A stretch of DNA of 24,647 bases from Desulfoferula sp040751985 (GTDB lineage: Bacteria; Desulfobacterota; Desulfarculia; Desulfarculales; Desulfarculaceae), in NCBI GenBank assembly GCA_040751985.1, contig JBFMFU010000044.1, forward strand, positions 1-24,647, read 5' to 3'. Shown one piece after another: positions 17,202 to 24,544 of this stretch (its first letter is position 1; every line of letters begins with the position of its first letter). A program made the position numbers and the translations under genes. The notes below the pieces were generated by a model that was not told where the DNA came from, searched no databases, and worked only from the letters and a program-made list of their open reading frames with translations.

Positions 17202-18179
17202 ATGCCTCGGCGCTGTCTGCTTCTGATCCTGGCGGCGCTGTGCCTGGCCGCGTCGGGCTGCATGCACCTGTCGCGGGTGGAGCCCGGGGCGCGGCCGGCG
17301 CTGTACCAGGCCCAGGGCCCGGCGCCGGAGCTGGTCAGGCGTTTCGCACCCGCCTTCCTGGTGAACAACTTCCATCAGCAGCACAATCGTATCGGCCGGC
17401 CCGTGGCCAGCCGGGACCAAGCAGGGCAGGAGGTGATCCGCATGGACCCCTCCCGGCCGGCCGTGTACTGGCGGGTGGCCAACTTTCAGACGCCGCGGGG
17501 CCGCTACACCAACCTAATCTACCGGGTGCACTTCCCCTCCACCCCGGCCAGCCTGATTCCCTTTTTCATCGGCGCGGGCGACAATATGGGCCTGCTGGTG
17601 GTGGTAACCCTGGACCAGGCCAGCCGTCCGGTGCTGGTCACCACCCTGGGCACCTGCGGCTGCTACGCGGCCAGCCAGCCCACCAACTACACGCCCCGCC
17701 CGGCCTACCCGGCCGACTGGAATGGCCAGCCAGTGTCAGTGTACGGTGAGACCCTGCCGCCGCGGCTGGACTACGCCGGCCCGGCTGACCAGGCCCTGCT
17801 GGTGGTGATACGGCCCGGCGAGCACCGGGTCATGGACCTGCGGGTACTGCCCCGGAACAAGCTGAACGATACGGGGGCCTTCCAGCTCATCCCCGCCGAG
17901 CTGCTGCCGGTCGCGTCCCTGCGGCGCCTGCCCCTGGGCAAGGGCTTCACCAGCCTGTTCTACGAGGACGGGCTGTTCAAGGGCCACGTCAAGGGCTCCT
18001 GGAAGCCCTGGGAGACGTTTCTGCTGGGCTGGCTGTCTCTGGACTGGGTGGTGGGCATGGACAAGGTCTACGGCGACCCGGACAACCCCCTGTACACCAG
18101 CCTCAAGCCCTGGAACCGCTATCGCTCCAATTTGGCCGACTTCCCCCAGTTCCTGAAGTACTGGGGCTGGGGCCTGTAG
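17202..18179 (+). CDS. Predicted lipoprotein of unknown function
   Basis: The 325-residue protein has a clear signal peptide: basic MPRR, a hydrophobic core (6-17) and the lipobox LAASGC with Cys20 as lipidated residue. The mature part contains hydrophobic, helix-forming stretches (for example PASLIPFFIGAGDNMG and a strand-rich LLVVVTLDQ) and many aromatic residues near the end (WETFLLGWLSLDWVVGM). I do not recognise a characterised family. The ATG at 17202 is chosen because the signal peptide starts there; the longer frame upstream overlaps the DsrH-like gene. It lies 61 bases after that gene and may share its transcript. A terminator follows. Confidence 0.8.
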   Translation: MPRRCLLLILAALCLAASGCMHLSRVEPGARPALYQAQGPAPELVRRFAPAFLVNNFHQQHNRIGRPVASRDQAGQEVIRMDPSRPAVYWRVANFQTPRGRYTNLIYRVHFPSTPASLIPFFIGAGDNMGLLVVVTLDQASRPVLVTTLGTCGCYAASQPTNYTPRPAYPADWNGQPVSVYGETLPPRLDYAGPADQALLVVIRPGEHRVMDLRVLPRNKLNDTGAFQLIPAELLPVASLRRLPLGKGFTSLFYEDGLFKGHVKGSWKPWETFLLGWLSLDWVVGMDKVYGDPDNPLYTSLKPWNRYRSNLADFPQFLKYWGWGL

Positions 18180-18190
18180 CCGCGCGCCAA

Positions 18191-18226
18191 TAAAAAACCG
18201 GGGCCTGACCGGCCCCGGTCTTGGTT
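18191..18226. terminator. Convergent terminator between lipoprotein and crotonase genes
   Basis: A perfect 9-bp stem (ACCGGGGCC at 18197-18205 with GGCCCCGGT at 18211-18219, 5-base loop) lies between two convergent genes. On the minus strand it is followed by six T residues, so it should end the crotonase transcript efficiently. On the plus strand only CTTGGTTT follows, so termination there is probably weaker. Confidence 0.85.
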
Positions 18227-18250
18227 TGCGGCTTGGCTTCGGCGCGGGGG

Positions 18251-19030
18251 CTACTGCTCCTTCCACACCGGCGGCCGGCCCGCGATGGAGGCGCTGAAGC
18301 CTTCGAGGGCGTCGGGCAGGAGAGCGTTGATGGCCATCATCTCCTTGGCGTAGTGATAGGCCTGGGCCTCGGTCATCTCGATCTGGGCGTAGAAGGCCTG
18401 CTTGCTGATGCCCAGCACCACCCGGCTGCCCTGGGCGATCTCCTTGGCCAGGGCCCAGGCCTCCTCGGCCAGCTTGTCGTCGGGCACCACCATGTTGACC
18501 AGGCCCATGTCCAGGGCCTGCTGGGCGGTGTAGAGCCGGCCGGTGAAGAGCATCTCCAGGCATTTCTTTTGGCCCACCGCCCGGCTCACGGCCACCGTGG
18601 GCGTGGTGCAGTTGTAGCCGATCTTCATGCCGGTCATGCCGAACTTGGCGCCCTGGGCCGCGGCCACGATCAGGTCGCAGCCCGCGGCCAAGTGGCAGCC
18701 GCCGGCCATGGCTATGCCGTGCACCTGGGCGATGATGGGCATGGGCACCTGGCGCATGGTGGTCATCATGTTGAAGGAGGTCTGGAACAGGCGGCGGATG
18801 TTGGAGGGCGGGGCGTTTAATATCTCGGTGCGGTCGTGGCCCGAGCAGAACAGCTTGCCGTTGGCCTTGAGGATCACCACCTTGACCTCGTCGCCGGCGG
18901 CCCAGCCGCGCAGGCAGCCGGTGATCTCCTCCTCGAACTCCGCGCCCAGGGCGTTCATCTTGTCCGGGCGGTTGAGGGTCATGATGCCGATGCGTTCCTT
19001 CACCTCGCTGAGCAGGTACTTGTAGGCCAT
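18251..19030 (-). CDS. Crotonase-superfamily protein of ECHDC3 type, both catalytic glutamates absent
   Basis: The 259-residue protein has the crotonase fold with oxyanion-hole blocks LFCSGHD (61-66 region) and GIAMAGGCH (105-113). The first hydratase glutamate is His113 and the second is Gly134 (in GMTGMKIG), so classical hydratase chemistry is not expected. The pattern SGHD, then GCDL, then CTTPTVAVSRAVG and LEMLFTG closely recalls the ECHDC3 branch (enoyl-CoA hydratase domain-containing protein 3), which also lacks these residues. It might isomerise, hydrolyse or bind acyl-CoA. The ATG at 19030 has a strong AGGAGA site; an upstream in-frame extension is not supported. It follows the acyl-CoA ligase by 50 bases and probably shares its transcript. 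Confidence 0.87.
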   Translation of the reverse strand: MAYKYLLSEVKERIGIMTLNRPDKMNALGAEFEEEITGCLRGWAAGDEVKVVILKANGKLFCSGHDRTEILNAPPSNIRRLFQTSFNMMTTMRQVPMPIIAQVHGIAMAGGCHLAAGCDLIVAAAQGAKFGMTGMKIGYNCTTPTVAVSRAVGQKKCLEMLFTGRLYTAQQALDMGLVNMVVPDDKLAEEAWALAKEIAQGSRVVLGISKQAFYAQIEMTEAQAYHYAKEMMAINALLPDALEGFSASIAGRPPVWKEQ

Positions 19031-19080
19031 GCTTTCTCCTCGTTGCTGTGCGGCCGCGGCCGCGATTGCGCCTGCCGTGG

Positions 19081-20589
19081 CTAGGCGCCCTTGTTCCATT
19101 CCTTGTCGCGCAGCTCCCGGCGCAGGGCCTTGCCCGCGGCCGAGCGCGGCACCGACTCCACGAACTCCACGGCCACCGGCACCTTGTAGGGCGCCATCAG
19201 GGGCTTGCAAAAGGTCCTGATCTCCTCGGCCGTGGCGCTCTGGCCCTCCCGGAGCTGGATGAAGGCCTTGGGCGCCTCGCCCTTTAGCTCGTCGGGTATG
19301 CCCACGATCACCAGGTCCTTGATCTTGGGGTGGGCCAGCATCATGTCCTCCACCTCCGAGGGGAAGACCTTCTCGCCGCCCACGTTAATCATATCCTTGA
19401 TGCGGTCCACGATGTAGGCGTAGCCGTCCTCATCCATCACGGCCACGTCGCCGGAGTGGAACCAGCCCTGATCGTCGAACACCGCCGCTGTGGCCTCGCC
19501 GCGGTTAAGGTAGCCGTTGGTCACGCAGGTGCCGCGCACGCACAACTCGCCCTGCTGGCCCGGCTCGAGGGTGTTGCCCTGGGCGTCCACCACCTTGATC
19601 TGGGCGTCGTCCAGGCCCCGGCCGCAGGAGCCCAGCCGGGTCTCCTGATAGGGCGCGGTGGTGCCTACGCAGGTGACCTCGGTCAGGCCCCAGGCCTCGG
19701 CATAGCGCCAGCCCAGCTTGTCCTGGATCTGGCCGATGATGCTCTCGGGCATCTTGGTGGCCGCCGACAAACAGAACACCACCGAGGACACGTCGCGCCG
19801 GGGCAGTTCCGGGTCCTTGAGCATCAGGTTGTACATGGGCGGCACGCCGATGAACACCGTGGGCCGCAGCCGTTCTATGTCGTCCAGGGCTTGCTCGGGG
19901 TAGAAGCGCTCCACGGTGATCACGGTGCCGCCGGTGGCCAGCATGCCGAAAGTGCCGTTGACCAGGCCCCAGCAGTGGAAGATGGGCGTGGCCACCATGA
20001 TGGTGTCCGTGGGCTGGTAGTGCACCTTGCCGAAGCGGGTGCTGTTGTGCCAGACGTTCAGGTGAGTGGCCATTACCCCCTTGGGCCAGCCGGTGGTGCC
20101 TGAGGTGTACATCAGGTGGCACAGGTCGCTGCCCTTGCTGGCCGGCGGGTCGAACTGGTCCGCGCCGCCGGCCAGGACGCTGTCCCAGCTCAGGCCCTGG
20201 CCGCCCAGCACGATCTTGGTCTCAAGCGACGGCACCTGCGGCGTCACCTCATCAATGATGGCCTCGCGGCCAGGGTCCACGATCACCGCCGCCGAGGCGC
20301 AGTCCTTGAGAATGTACTCCACCTCCTGCCGACGCAGCATGGCGTTGACCACGTTCACGGTCAGGCCGGCGCGCACCACGCCCAGATAACTGATTATCAG
20401 TTCGGGCAGGCTGGGCAGGAACAGCGAGACCACCTGACCCGGCCGCAGGCCCAGGGCCAAGAGGCCGCTGGCCACCCGGTTCACCAGCCGGTTCAGCTCG
20501 GCGTAGGAGTAGCGCCGGTCCTCGAAGACGATGGCGGTCTTGTCCGGGGCGTCCTGCACATGGGGCAGAATGATCTGGGACGCGTTCAT
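19081..20589 (-). CDS. Acyl-CoA synthetase (AMP-forming ligase, ANL superfamily)
   Basis: The 502-residue protein carries the adenylation core motifs: phosphate-binding YTSGTTGWPKG at 161-171, AEAWGLTEV, GWFHSGDVA, DRIKDMI at the hinge, and Lys487 in RSAAGKALRREL, the catalytic lysine of the C-terminal domain. It should activate a carboxylic acid as acyl-AMP and transfer it to CoA. Similarity in length and motif spelling points to a medium- or long-chain/aryl acid ligase; the substrate cannot be read from sequence. AGGAGG lies just before the ATG. It heads a two-gene unit with the ECHDC3-like gene and sits downstream of the oxidoreductase/ACT operon, which makes acyl-CoA from 2-oxoacids in its canonical form. 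Confidence 0.92.
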   Translation of the reverse strand: MNASQIILPHVQDAPDKTAIVFEDRRYSYAELNRLVNRVASGLLALGLRPGQVVSLFLPSLPELIISYLGVVRAGLTVNVVNAMLRRQEVEYILKDCASAAVIVDPGREAIIDEVTPQVPSLETKIVLGGQGLSWDSVLAGGADQFDPPASKGSDLCHLMYTSGTTGWPKGVMATHLNVWHNSTRFGKVHYQPTDTIMVATPIFHCWGLVNGTFGMLATGGTVITVERFYPEQALDDIERLRPTVFIGVPPMYNLMLKDPELPRRDVSSVVFCLSAATKMPESIIGQIQDKLGWRYAEAWGLTEVTCVGTTAPYQETRLGSCGRGLDDAQIKVVDAQGNTLEPGQQGELCVRGTCVTNGYLNRGEATAAVFDDQGWFHSGDVAVMDEDGYAYIVDRIKDMINVGGEKVFPSEVEDMMLAHPKIKDLVIVGIPDELKGEAPKAFIQLREGQSATAEEIRTFCKPLMAPYKVPVAVEFVESVPRSAAGKALRRELRDKEWNKGA

Positions 20590-20645
20590 GGCAGCCTCCT
20601 GTTTAGCGCCGCCAACCAGGCCGCGGGGCGGGCGAACAAGGCCTA

Positions 20646-20674
20646 TCTAAACACAGAGGCAATTTTTATTACAA
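20646..20674 (-). promoter_or_regulatory. Possible promoter of the acyl-CoA ligase gene
   Basis: On the minus strand, TTGTAA (20674-20669) and TTTAGA (20651-20646) are spaced by 17 bases in a locally AT-rich patch about 60 bases upstream of the ligase ATG. The -10 match is poor. Confidence 0.3.
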
Positions 20675-20687
20675 GCTTTAGCCGCCT

Positions 20688-20722
20688 AAAACGCCGCGCG
20701 CGCCCCCGGAGGAGCGCGCCGC
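20688..20722 (-). terminator. Imperfect GC hairpin after the ACT gene, possible terminator
   Basis: Just downstream of the ACT-protein stop, the minus strand reads a GC-rich imperfect inverted repeat (GCGGCGCGC with a GCGCGC-rich partner) and then GTTTTAGG. The stem is imperfect and the T-run short, so termination is plausible but not secure. Confidence 0.35.
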
Positions 20723-20743
20723 AGGGCCCCAGGGCGAGGCGGG

Positions 20744-21178
20744 CTACATGCTGTAGAGCTCGGGTCCGTACAGGCGTATCCAGTCCTTCTTGAGGCTCTT
20801 GATGGCCTGTTTGTTCTGTCCACTGGTGCCGATGATCAGGATGGTGGCCTCGCCGGTCTGGATGCAGGGGTAGATGTAATCTACGTTGACCTTTTCCCGC
20901 TTGAGGGGGTTGAGCACCGCCAGCAGGCCGCCGGCGTGGTGCGGGGTCTCGGCCGCGATCACCTCCTCTTCGCTAACGTTTAGGCCCTGGGCCCTGAGTA
21001 CGCTCAGGCCCTTTTCCGGGTTGTTTACCACGAAGCGCATGATGCCCTCGCCGCCGGGCGTGGAGGTGGAGACGAAGAAGGCCAGGATGTTCACCCCGGC
21101 GTCGCCCAAAATCTCGCTGACCGAGGCCAGTTGGCCGGGCTTGTTGGGCATGGTCATGGTCAACTGCTTGACGGTCAT
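20744..21178 (-). CDS. Tandem ACT-domain protein
   Basis: The 144-residue protein consists of two ACT-like modules (about 4-70 and 72-140). The first has the typical MPNKPGQLASVSEILGDAG turn and ILAFFVST strand. The second ends in strand EATILIIGT. ACT pairs bind amino acids and regulate enzymes of amino acid metabolism. Such proteins often accompany 2-oxoacid:ferredoxin oxidoreductase or aryl-CoA ligase genes, and this one directly follows the gamma subunit. The ATG at 21178 has AAGGAG eight bases upstream, overlapping the gamma-subunit stop, and is preferred over an in-frame GTG at 21187. It probably senses an amino acid or 2-oxoacid related to the pathway; the ligand is unknown. Confidence 0.85.
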   Translation of the reverse strand: MTVKQLTMTMPNKPGQLASVSEILGDAGVNILAFFVSTSTPGGEGIMRFVVNNPEKGLSVLRAQGLNVSEEEVIAAETPHHAGGLLAVLNPLKREKVNVDYIYPCIQTGEATILIIGTSGQNKQAIKSLKKDWIRLYGPELYSM

Positions 21179-21190
21179 GCTCCTCACTCC

Positions 21191-21727
21191 TTAGCGTTGC
21201 GCCGCTTTGGCCTGTTGCGCCCCGGCCCGCAGGGCGCGGCGATCCAGCTCCGACTCCTGGGCCCCTTGCGCCGCCAGGGCCCGCTCCAGTAGCTCCAGGC
21301 TGGTCATCCCCGTGGCCTGGGCCAGGGCCCCCAGCATCACCAGCGGGGCCGCCTGCTCCCGGCCCAACTGCGCAGCAATTTCACCAGCCGGCACGCTGAG
21401 CAGGCGCAGGTCCTGGCGCCGCACCGTCGAGTGTACCAGAGTGGAGTTGATCAGCAAATGGCCGCCGGCCTCCACTTTGTTCACCAGCCGCGCCAGGCCA
21501 GCCTCGTCCAGGGCCAGGGCGATCTGGGGCGAACTGGCCACCGGACTGGCGATCTCCTGGTCGCTGAAGGCCACCGTGCAGTCCTCGGGCCCGCCGGGCA
21601 AGGCTTGGGCCGGGGAGGGCAGGCAGGCCACCTCCAGGCCGGCCTCCAGGCCGGCCTGGGCCAGGAGCAGGCCCAGGGCCAACACACCCTGACCCGCCGA
21701 ACCCGCCAGCACGGCCTTGACGGTCAT
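21191..21727 (-). CDS. 2-oxoacid:ferredoxin oxidoreductase, gamma subunit
   Basis: The 178-residue protein has the pyruvate/ketoisovalerate oxidoreductase catalytic (gamma) domain: AGSAGQGVLALG near the N-terminus, LPSPAQALPGGPEDCTV and SDQEIASP, corresponding to the family's G-x-G-G-Q-G, RGG-x-x-(N)C and SD-x-x-I-x-SP blocks, though RGG is changed to PGG. In active complexes this subunit contributes to CoA binding. Its ATG overlaps the beta-subunit stop as ATGA, so the two are translated together. The divergence agrees with that seen in the other subunits. Indolepyruvate, branched-chain or 2-oxoglutarate type enzymes are all possible parents. Confidence 0.85.
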   Translation of the reverse strand: MTVKAVLAGSAGQGVLALGLLLAQAGLEAGLEVACLPSPAQALPGGPEDCTVAFSDQEIASPVASSPQIALALDEAGLARLVNKVEAGGHLLINSTLVHSTVRRQDLRLLSVPAGEIAAQLGREQAAPLVMLGALAQATGMTSLELLERALAAQGAQESELDRRALRAGAQQAKAAQR

Positions 21728-22386
21728 GGCCGGGCCTCTGAGAGCGGGCCTAGGGGCAGGGCCCGCGCCATCGGCCCGCCGCTCCAAGCCAGGGCCTCGG
21801 CCGGGCTCATGTGCCAGCGCTCGGGGCAGGGAGCCAGCACCTCCACCAAGGAGAAACCCGCGCCCTGCATCTGGACGCGCAGGGCCTGGGCCAGGGCCTG
21901 GCCGGCCCGCGCCGCCTGCTCCGGGTCGGTCAGAGCCACCCGCTCGGCAAAGGCGCAGCCCGCGGCCCCGGCCAGCAGCCGCCCCAGGTCAAGGGGTGCC
22001 GACCACGCCGCATCAGGGCCCTGATTGTTCACCAAGAGCAGGGTCAGGCCCTCGCCGGCCTGGGCGGCCAACAGGGCCTGGTCCAGGCCCGCGATCAGCT
22101 CGCCCTCGCCCTGGTAGGCCAGCACCACCTGCTGGGGTAGCACCCGCTTCAGGCCCGTGGCCACGGCCAGGGCCTGGCCCCGCGGTGCCTGGCCCATGTC
22201 CAGGTCCAGGTGCTCGCAGGCGGCCTGGGCGCAGCCGCTGGAGGGCACCAGGATTGAGCGCCGGTCCAGTTCCAGCTCGGCCAGGATTCGGGCCAGCAGC
22301 CCGTGCACGATGGCATGTCCGCAGCCCGTACAATAGGGCAGGGGGCCGGGTTTGAGGCAGGAGGGCCTGATCGAGGGCTGATTCAT
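21724..22386 (-). CDS. 2-oxoacid:ferredoxin oxidoreductase, beta (thiamine diphosphate) subunit, divergent
   Basis: The 220-residue protein keeps the cluster-binding start YCTGCGHAIVH (Cys19, Cys22) and a further Cys52 as in KorB/OorB-type beta subunits, plus the family block AVATGLKRV at 74-82. The thiamine diphosphate motif is altered: the expected Q-GDGD is QGEGE (92-96), and the segment after NN (120-121), normally YGMTGGQ, is replaced by QGPDAAW. It is also short for the family, which often exceeds 250 residues. Cofactor binding may therefore be changed. The ATG at 22386 overlaps the alpha stop as ATGA; an N-terminal extension in a longer frame is low-complexity and unsupported. Confidence 0.83.
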   Translation of the reverse strand: MNQPSIRPSCLKPGPLPYCTGCGHAIVHGLLARILAELELDRRSILVPSSGCAQAACEHLDLDMGQAPRGQALAVATGLKRVLPQQVVLAYQGEGELIAGLDQALLAAQAGEGLTLLLVNNQGPDAAWSAPLDLGRLLAGAAGCAFAERVALTDPEQAARAGQALAQALRVQMQGAGFSLVEVLAPCPERWHMSPAEALAWSGGPMARALPLGPLSEARP

Positions 22387-23477
22387 ACGCCGCCTCCCCG
22401 CCGCCGCACCGCGCGCTGCAGGTGGGCCTGGTGGTACAGGTGGCTGATCTCGTGGGCCGCCTGATCCGGGGTGGGCACCGCCCCGCCCGGCCGGCCGTAC
22501 AGCTCCACCGTGGCCTGGCCCTGCACGGCCAGGCGCACGTCCTGCACCATCTGGCCGGCGTTCATCTCCACCACCAGCAGGTGCCGCACCACCCGGCTCA
22601 GCTCCTGCAGGGGCTGGCTGGGGAAGGGCCACAGGGTTATGGGCCGCCACAGCCCCACCTTGAGCCCCCGCTGGCGCACCCGCTTGACCGCCCCCAGGGC
22701 GATGCGCGCCGCGCTGCCAAAGGCCACCACCACTAGGCGGGCGTCCTCCACGAAGTGGGCCTGCCAGGCGGTCTGGTCGCGGGTGATGGCGTCGTACTTA
22801 CGCACCAGCTTGTAGTTGTGGTTCTCCAAGAGCTTGGGCCGCAGGTGCCGGGAGGCCAGGCAACGCCGGGGACGCTCCAGTCCCTGGCCCAGGGCCCAGT
22901 CCTTGGCCGGCAGCGCGGCCGGCTCCAGGGCCGGGGGCAGCTGTACCGGCTCCACCAGCCGGGCCAGCAGGGCGTCGGCCAGGATCAGGACTGGATTGCG
23001 ATAGGCGTCGGCCAGGGCAAAGGCCTTCAGGGTCAGGTCGGCCGTCTCCTGGCAGGACCAGGGGGCCAGGACCAGGCTGTGGTAATCGCCCTGGCCGCCG
23101 CCGCGGGTGGCCTGCAGATAGTCGCTCTGGGCCGGGTGCAGGTTGCCTGGGCCCGGCCCGCCCCGGCTGAAGTTGGCCGCCACCGCGGGCAGCTCCAGGC
23201 CGGCCAGCCAGGACAGGCCCTGCTGCATCTGGCTCAGGCCCGCGCCGTCGCTGATGGTCAGGGCCCGGGCCCCGGCCATGGCTGCGCCAATGAGCATGCC
23301 CATGGCCGCCTGGGCGTTGGCCGCCGGCAGCAACGCTCCGCCTACCTGGGACAGGCGCGCGGCCAGGTGCGCGGCCGCCGGGTTCAGGGAGCCCGCCTCG
23401 GCAAAGCAGTAGCAACAGCCGGCGCGCAGGGCGGCCTCGGCCAGGGCCTGGCCGCCGCTCATAAGCTGGCGGCTCAT
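22383..23477 (-). CDS. 2-oxoacid:ferredoxin oxidoreductase, alpha subunit, divergent
   Basis: The 364-residue protein aligns with KorA/VorB-type alpha subunits: GGQALAEAALRAGC, VGGALLPAANAQAAMGM, MAGARALTISDGAGLSQMQQG, RGGPGPGN (about 117-124), GGGQGDYHSLVLAPWSCQE and AYRNPVLILAD, then a second domain with VELYGRPGG near the end. Two usual features are changed: the YPITPS loop reads AEAGSLNPA, and the glutamate expected in the ED-E-IAA block is Ala55, a position thought to activate thiamine diphosphate in related enzymes. The ATG at 23477 is chosen with GCGAGG upstream. No ferredoxin-like delta subunit gene lies next to it. It is the first gene of the alpha-beta-gamma-ACT operon. Confidence 0.85.
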   Translation of the reverse strand: MSRQLMSGGQALAEAALRAGCCYCFAEAGSLNPAAAHLAARLSQVGGALLPAANAQAAMGMLIGAAMAGARALTISDGAGLSQMQQGLSWLAGLELPAVAANFSRGGPGPGNLHPAQSDYLQATRGGGQGDYHSLVLAPWSCQETADLTLKAFALADAYRNPVLILADALLARLVEPVQLPPALEPAALPAKDWALGQGLERPRRCLASRHLRPKLLENHNYKLVRKYDAITRDQTAWQAHFVEDARLVVVAFGSAARIALGAVKRVRQRGLKVGLWRPITLWPFPSQPLQELSRVVRHLLVVEMNAGQMVQDVRLAVQGQATVELYGRPGGAVPTPDQAAHEISHLYHQAHLQRAVRRRGGGV

Positions 23478-23628
23478 GGACAACCTCGCCTCATCCTGCC
23501 GTTCGTGACCTCGCCTGGGGTCATGCAATGCTTCCGGACACCCTAAGTGGATGATTTGTCACCAGGAGCCCGTTGAATAGCAGACCGGCGCCCAGGGTGT
23601 CAAGATGGGCCTCCAACCCGGCTTTGGT

Positions 23629-23657
23629 TTGACAGCCAAGGCCGCCCCGGCTAGCAT
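23629..23657 (+). promoter_or_regulatory. Sigma70-type promoter for the DUF493 gene
   Basis: A consensus -35 TTGACA (23629-23634) is followed after 17 bases by TAGCAT (23652-23657), four of six matches to the -10 consensus. Transcription would start near 23664, about 50 bases before the ATG. Confidence 0.65.
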
Positions 23658-23714
23658 TGGGAAGCTGCGAACCCAGCGTTGGAGAGGCGAGTCCGCCCCG
23701 AGCCAAGAAACCCC

Positions 23715-24041
23715 ATGGAACAACACTCCCCAGGCTGCACCTGCCCCGACTGCCGCGCCCAGGCCGAGACCCTGGAGCTGTTGATGGAGCATCACCAGTT
23801 CCCCGGCCCCTACATGTTCAAGGTCATCGGCTTTGACGACAATTGCTTTTTGCAGCGGGCCCGCCAGGCGGCTGAGGCGGTGCTGGGGCCGCTCAGCGAA
23901 GGCAATCAGGTGCGCTGCCGACCTTCGTCAGGCAACAAGTATCTGGCCGTGACCCTGGACGTGGAGGTGGACAGCCCTGAGCAGGTGCTGGCCGTGTACG
24001 CCGGGCTGCGGCAGTTGCAAGGATTGGTGGTGCTGGTCTGA
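23715..24041 (+). CDS. DUF493 (YbeD-like) protein with N-terminal Cys motif
   Basis: The 108-residue protein has a C-terminal DUF493 domain (about 29-108): FPGPYMFKVIGFDD, then RPSSGNKYLAVTLDVEVDS, EQVLAVYAGLRQLQGLVVLV, matching the small alpha-beta, ACT-like fold of E. coli YbeD. An extra N-terminal segment holds Cys8-x-Cys10-x2-Cys13 (CTCPDC), which could bind a metal; this is not part of YbeD. DUF493 proteins have no firmly established biochemical role. The ATG at 23715 is preferred, although an in-frame TTG at 23679 exists and neither has a strong ribosome site. It lies under a good promoter and 31 bases before a lipoprotein gene, probably co-transcribed. Confidence 0.82.
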   Translation: MEQHSPGCTCPDCRAQAETLELLMEHHQFPGPYMFKVIGFDDNCFLQRARQAAEAVLGPLSEGNQVRCRPSSGNKYLAVTLDVEVDSPEQVLAVYAGLRQLQGLVVLV

Positions 24042-24072
24042 TAACATGGCCTGTGGGCCAGGAGCGCCAAAG

Positions 24073-24525
24073 ATGAAGCGATACCTTCTGCCCCTGTTGA
24101 TATTGGCCGCGGTTCTGGGCTGCGGCGGCTCGTCTAGCAAAAGCGGGTCCGGCCCGGCTGTCTTCAGCCCGGCCCCGGATCCGGCCAACTGGCTGAACCG
24201 CACCGTGGCGGAGCTAAAGATCCGGCTCAAGCTGACCCCAGCGCAGACCACCCAGGTGCGGGCCATTCTCAAGGATGGCCTGGATCAGAAAGAGCGCCTG
24301 CGCCCCGAGGGCGACCGCTACGGCAACATCCAGGAGATGAACAAGTTGTTCGCCCGCATGCGCCAGGTGGACCGGGCCACCGAGGCCTCCCTGGCCAAGG
24401 TGCTGGACAAGGACCAGTTGGACGGCTACCGGACCTACCTCAAGGAGCAGCGCAAACGACTGGGCGAAGGCAGGGCCCCGGCCGACGCTGGGCCCGCCAG
24501 CGGCAGGGAAAAGAAGCCGCGCTAG
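24073..24525 (+). CDS. Spy/CpxP-like small lipoprotein
   Basis: The 150-residue protein begins with a signal peptide (MKRYLLPLLILAAV) and a lipobox LGC with Cys17 lipidated. The mature part is helical and contains LTPAQ at 54-58 and a related LDKDQ at about 111-115, reminiscent of the paired LT-x-x-Q motifs of Spy/CpxP periplasmic chaperones. The tail is charged and rich in Gly/Ala/Lys. A role in envelope stress or as a periplasmic binding protein is inferred from this pattern only. AGGAG lies eight bases before the ATG at 24073; a start further upstream would disrupt the signal peptide. Confidence 0.78.
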   Translation: MKRYLLPLLILAAVLGCGGSSSKSGSGPAVFSPAPDPANWLNRTVAELKIRLKLTPAQTTQVRAILKDGLDQKERLRPEGDRYGNIQEMNKLFARMRQVDRATEASLAKVLDKDQLDGYRTYLKEQRKRLGEGRAPADAGPASGREKKPR

Positions 24526-24544
24526 GTGTAAATGCTAAAGAGGT

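Noticed and set aside
22755..23546. 263-residue plus-strand frame opposite the oxidoreductase alpha subunit
   Set aside because: It is Gln/Gly-rich antisense composition; the minus strand has recognisable family blocks and ATGA overlaps.
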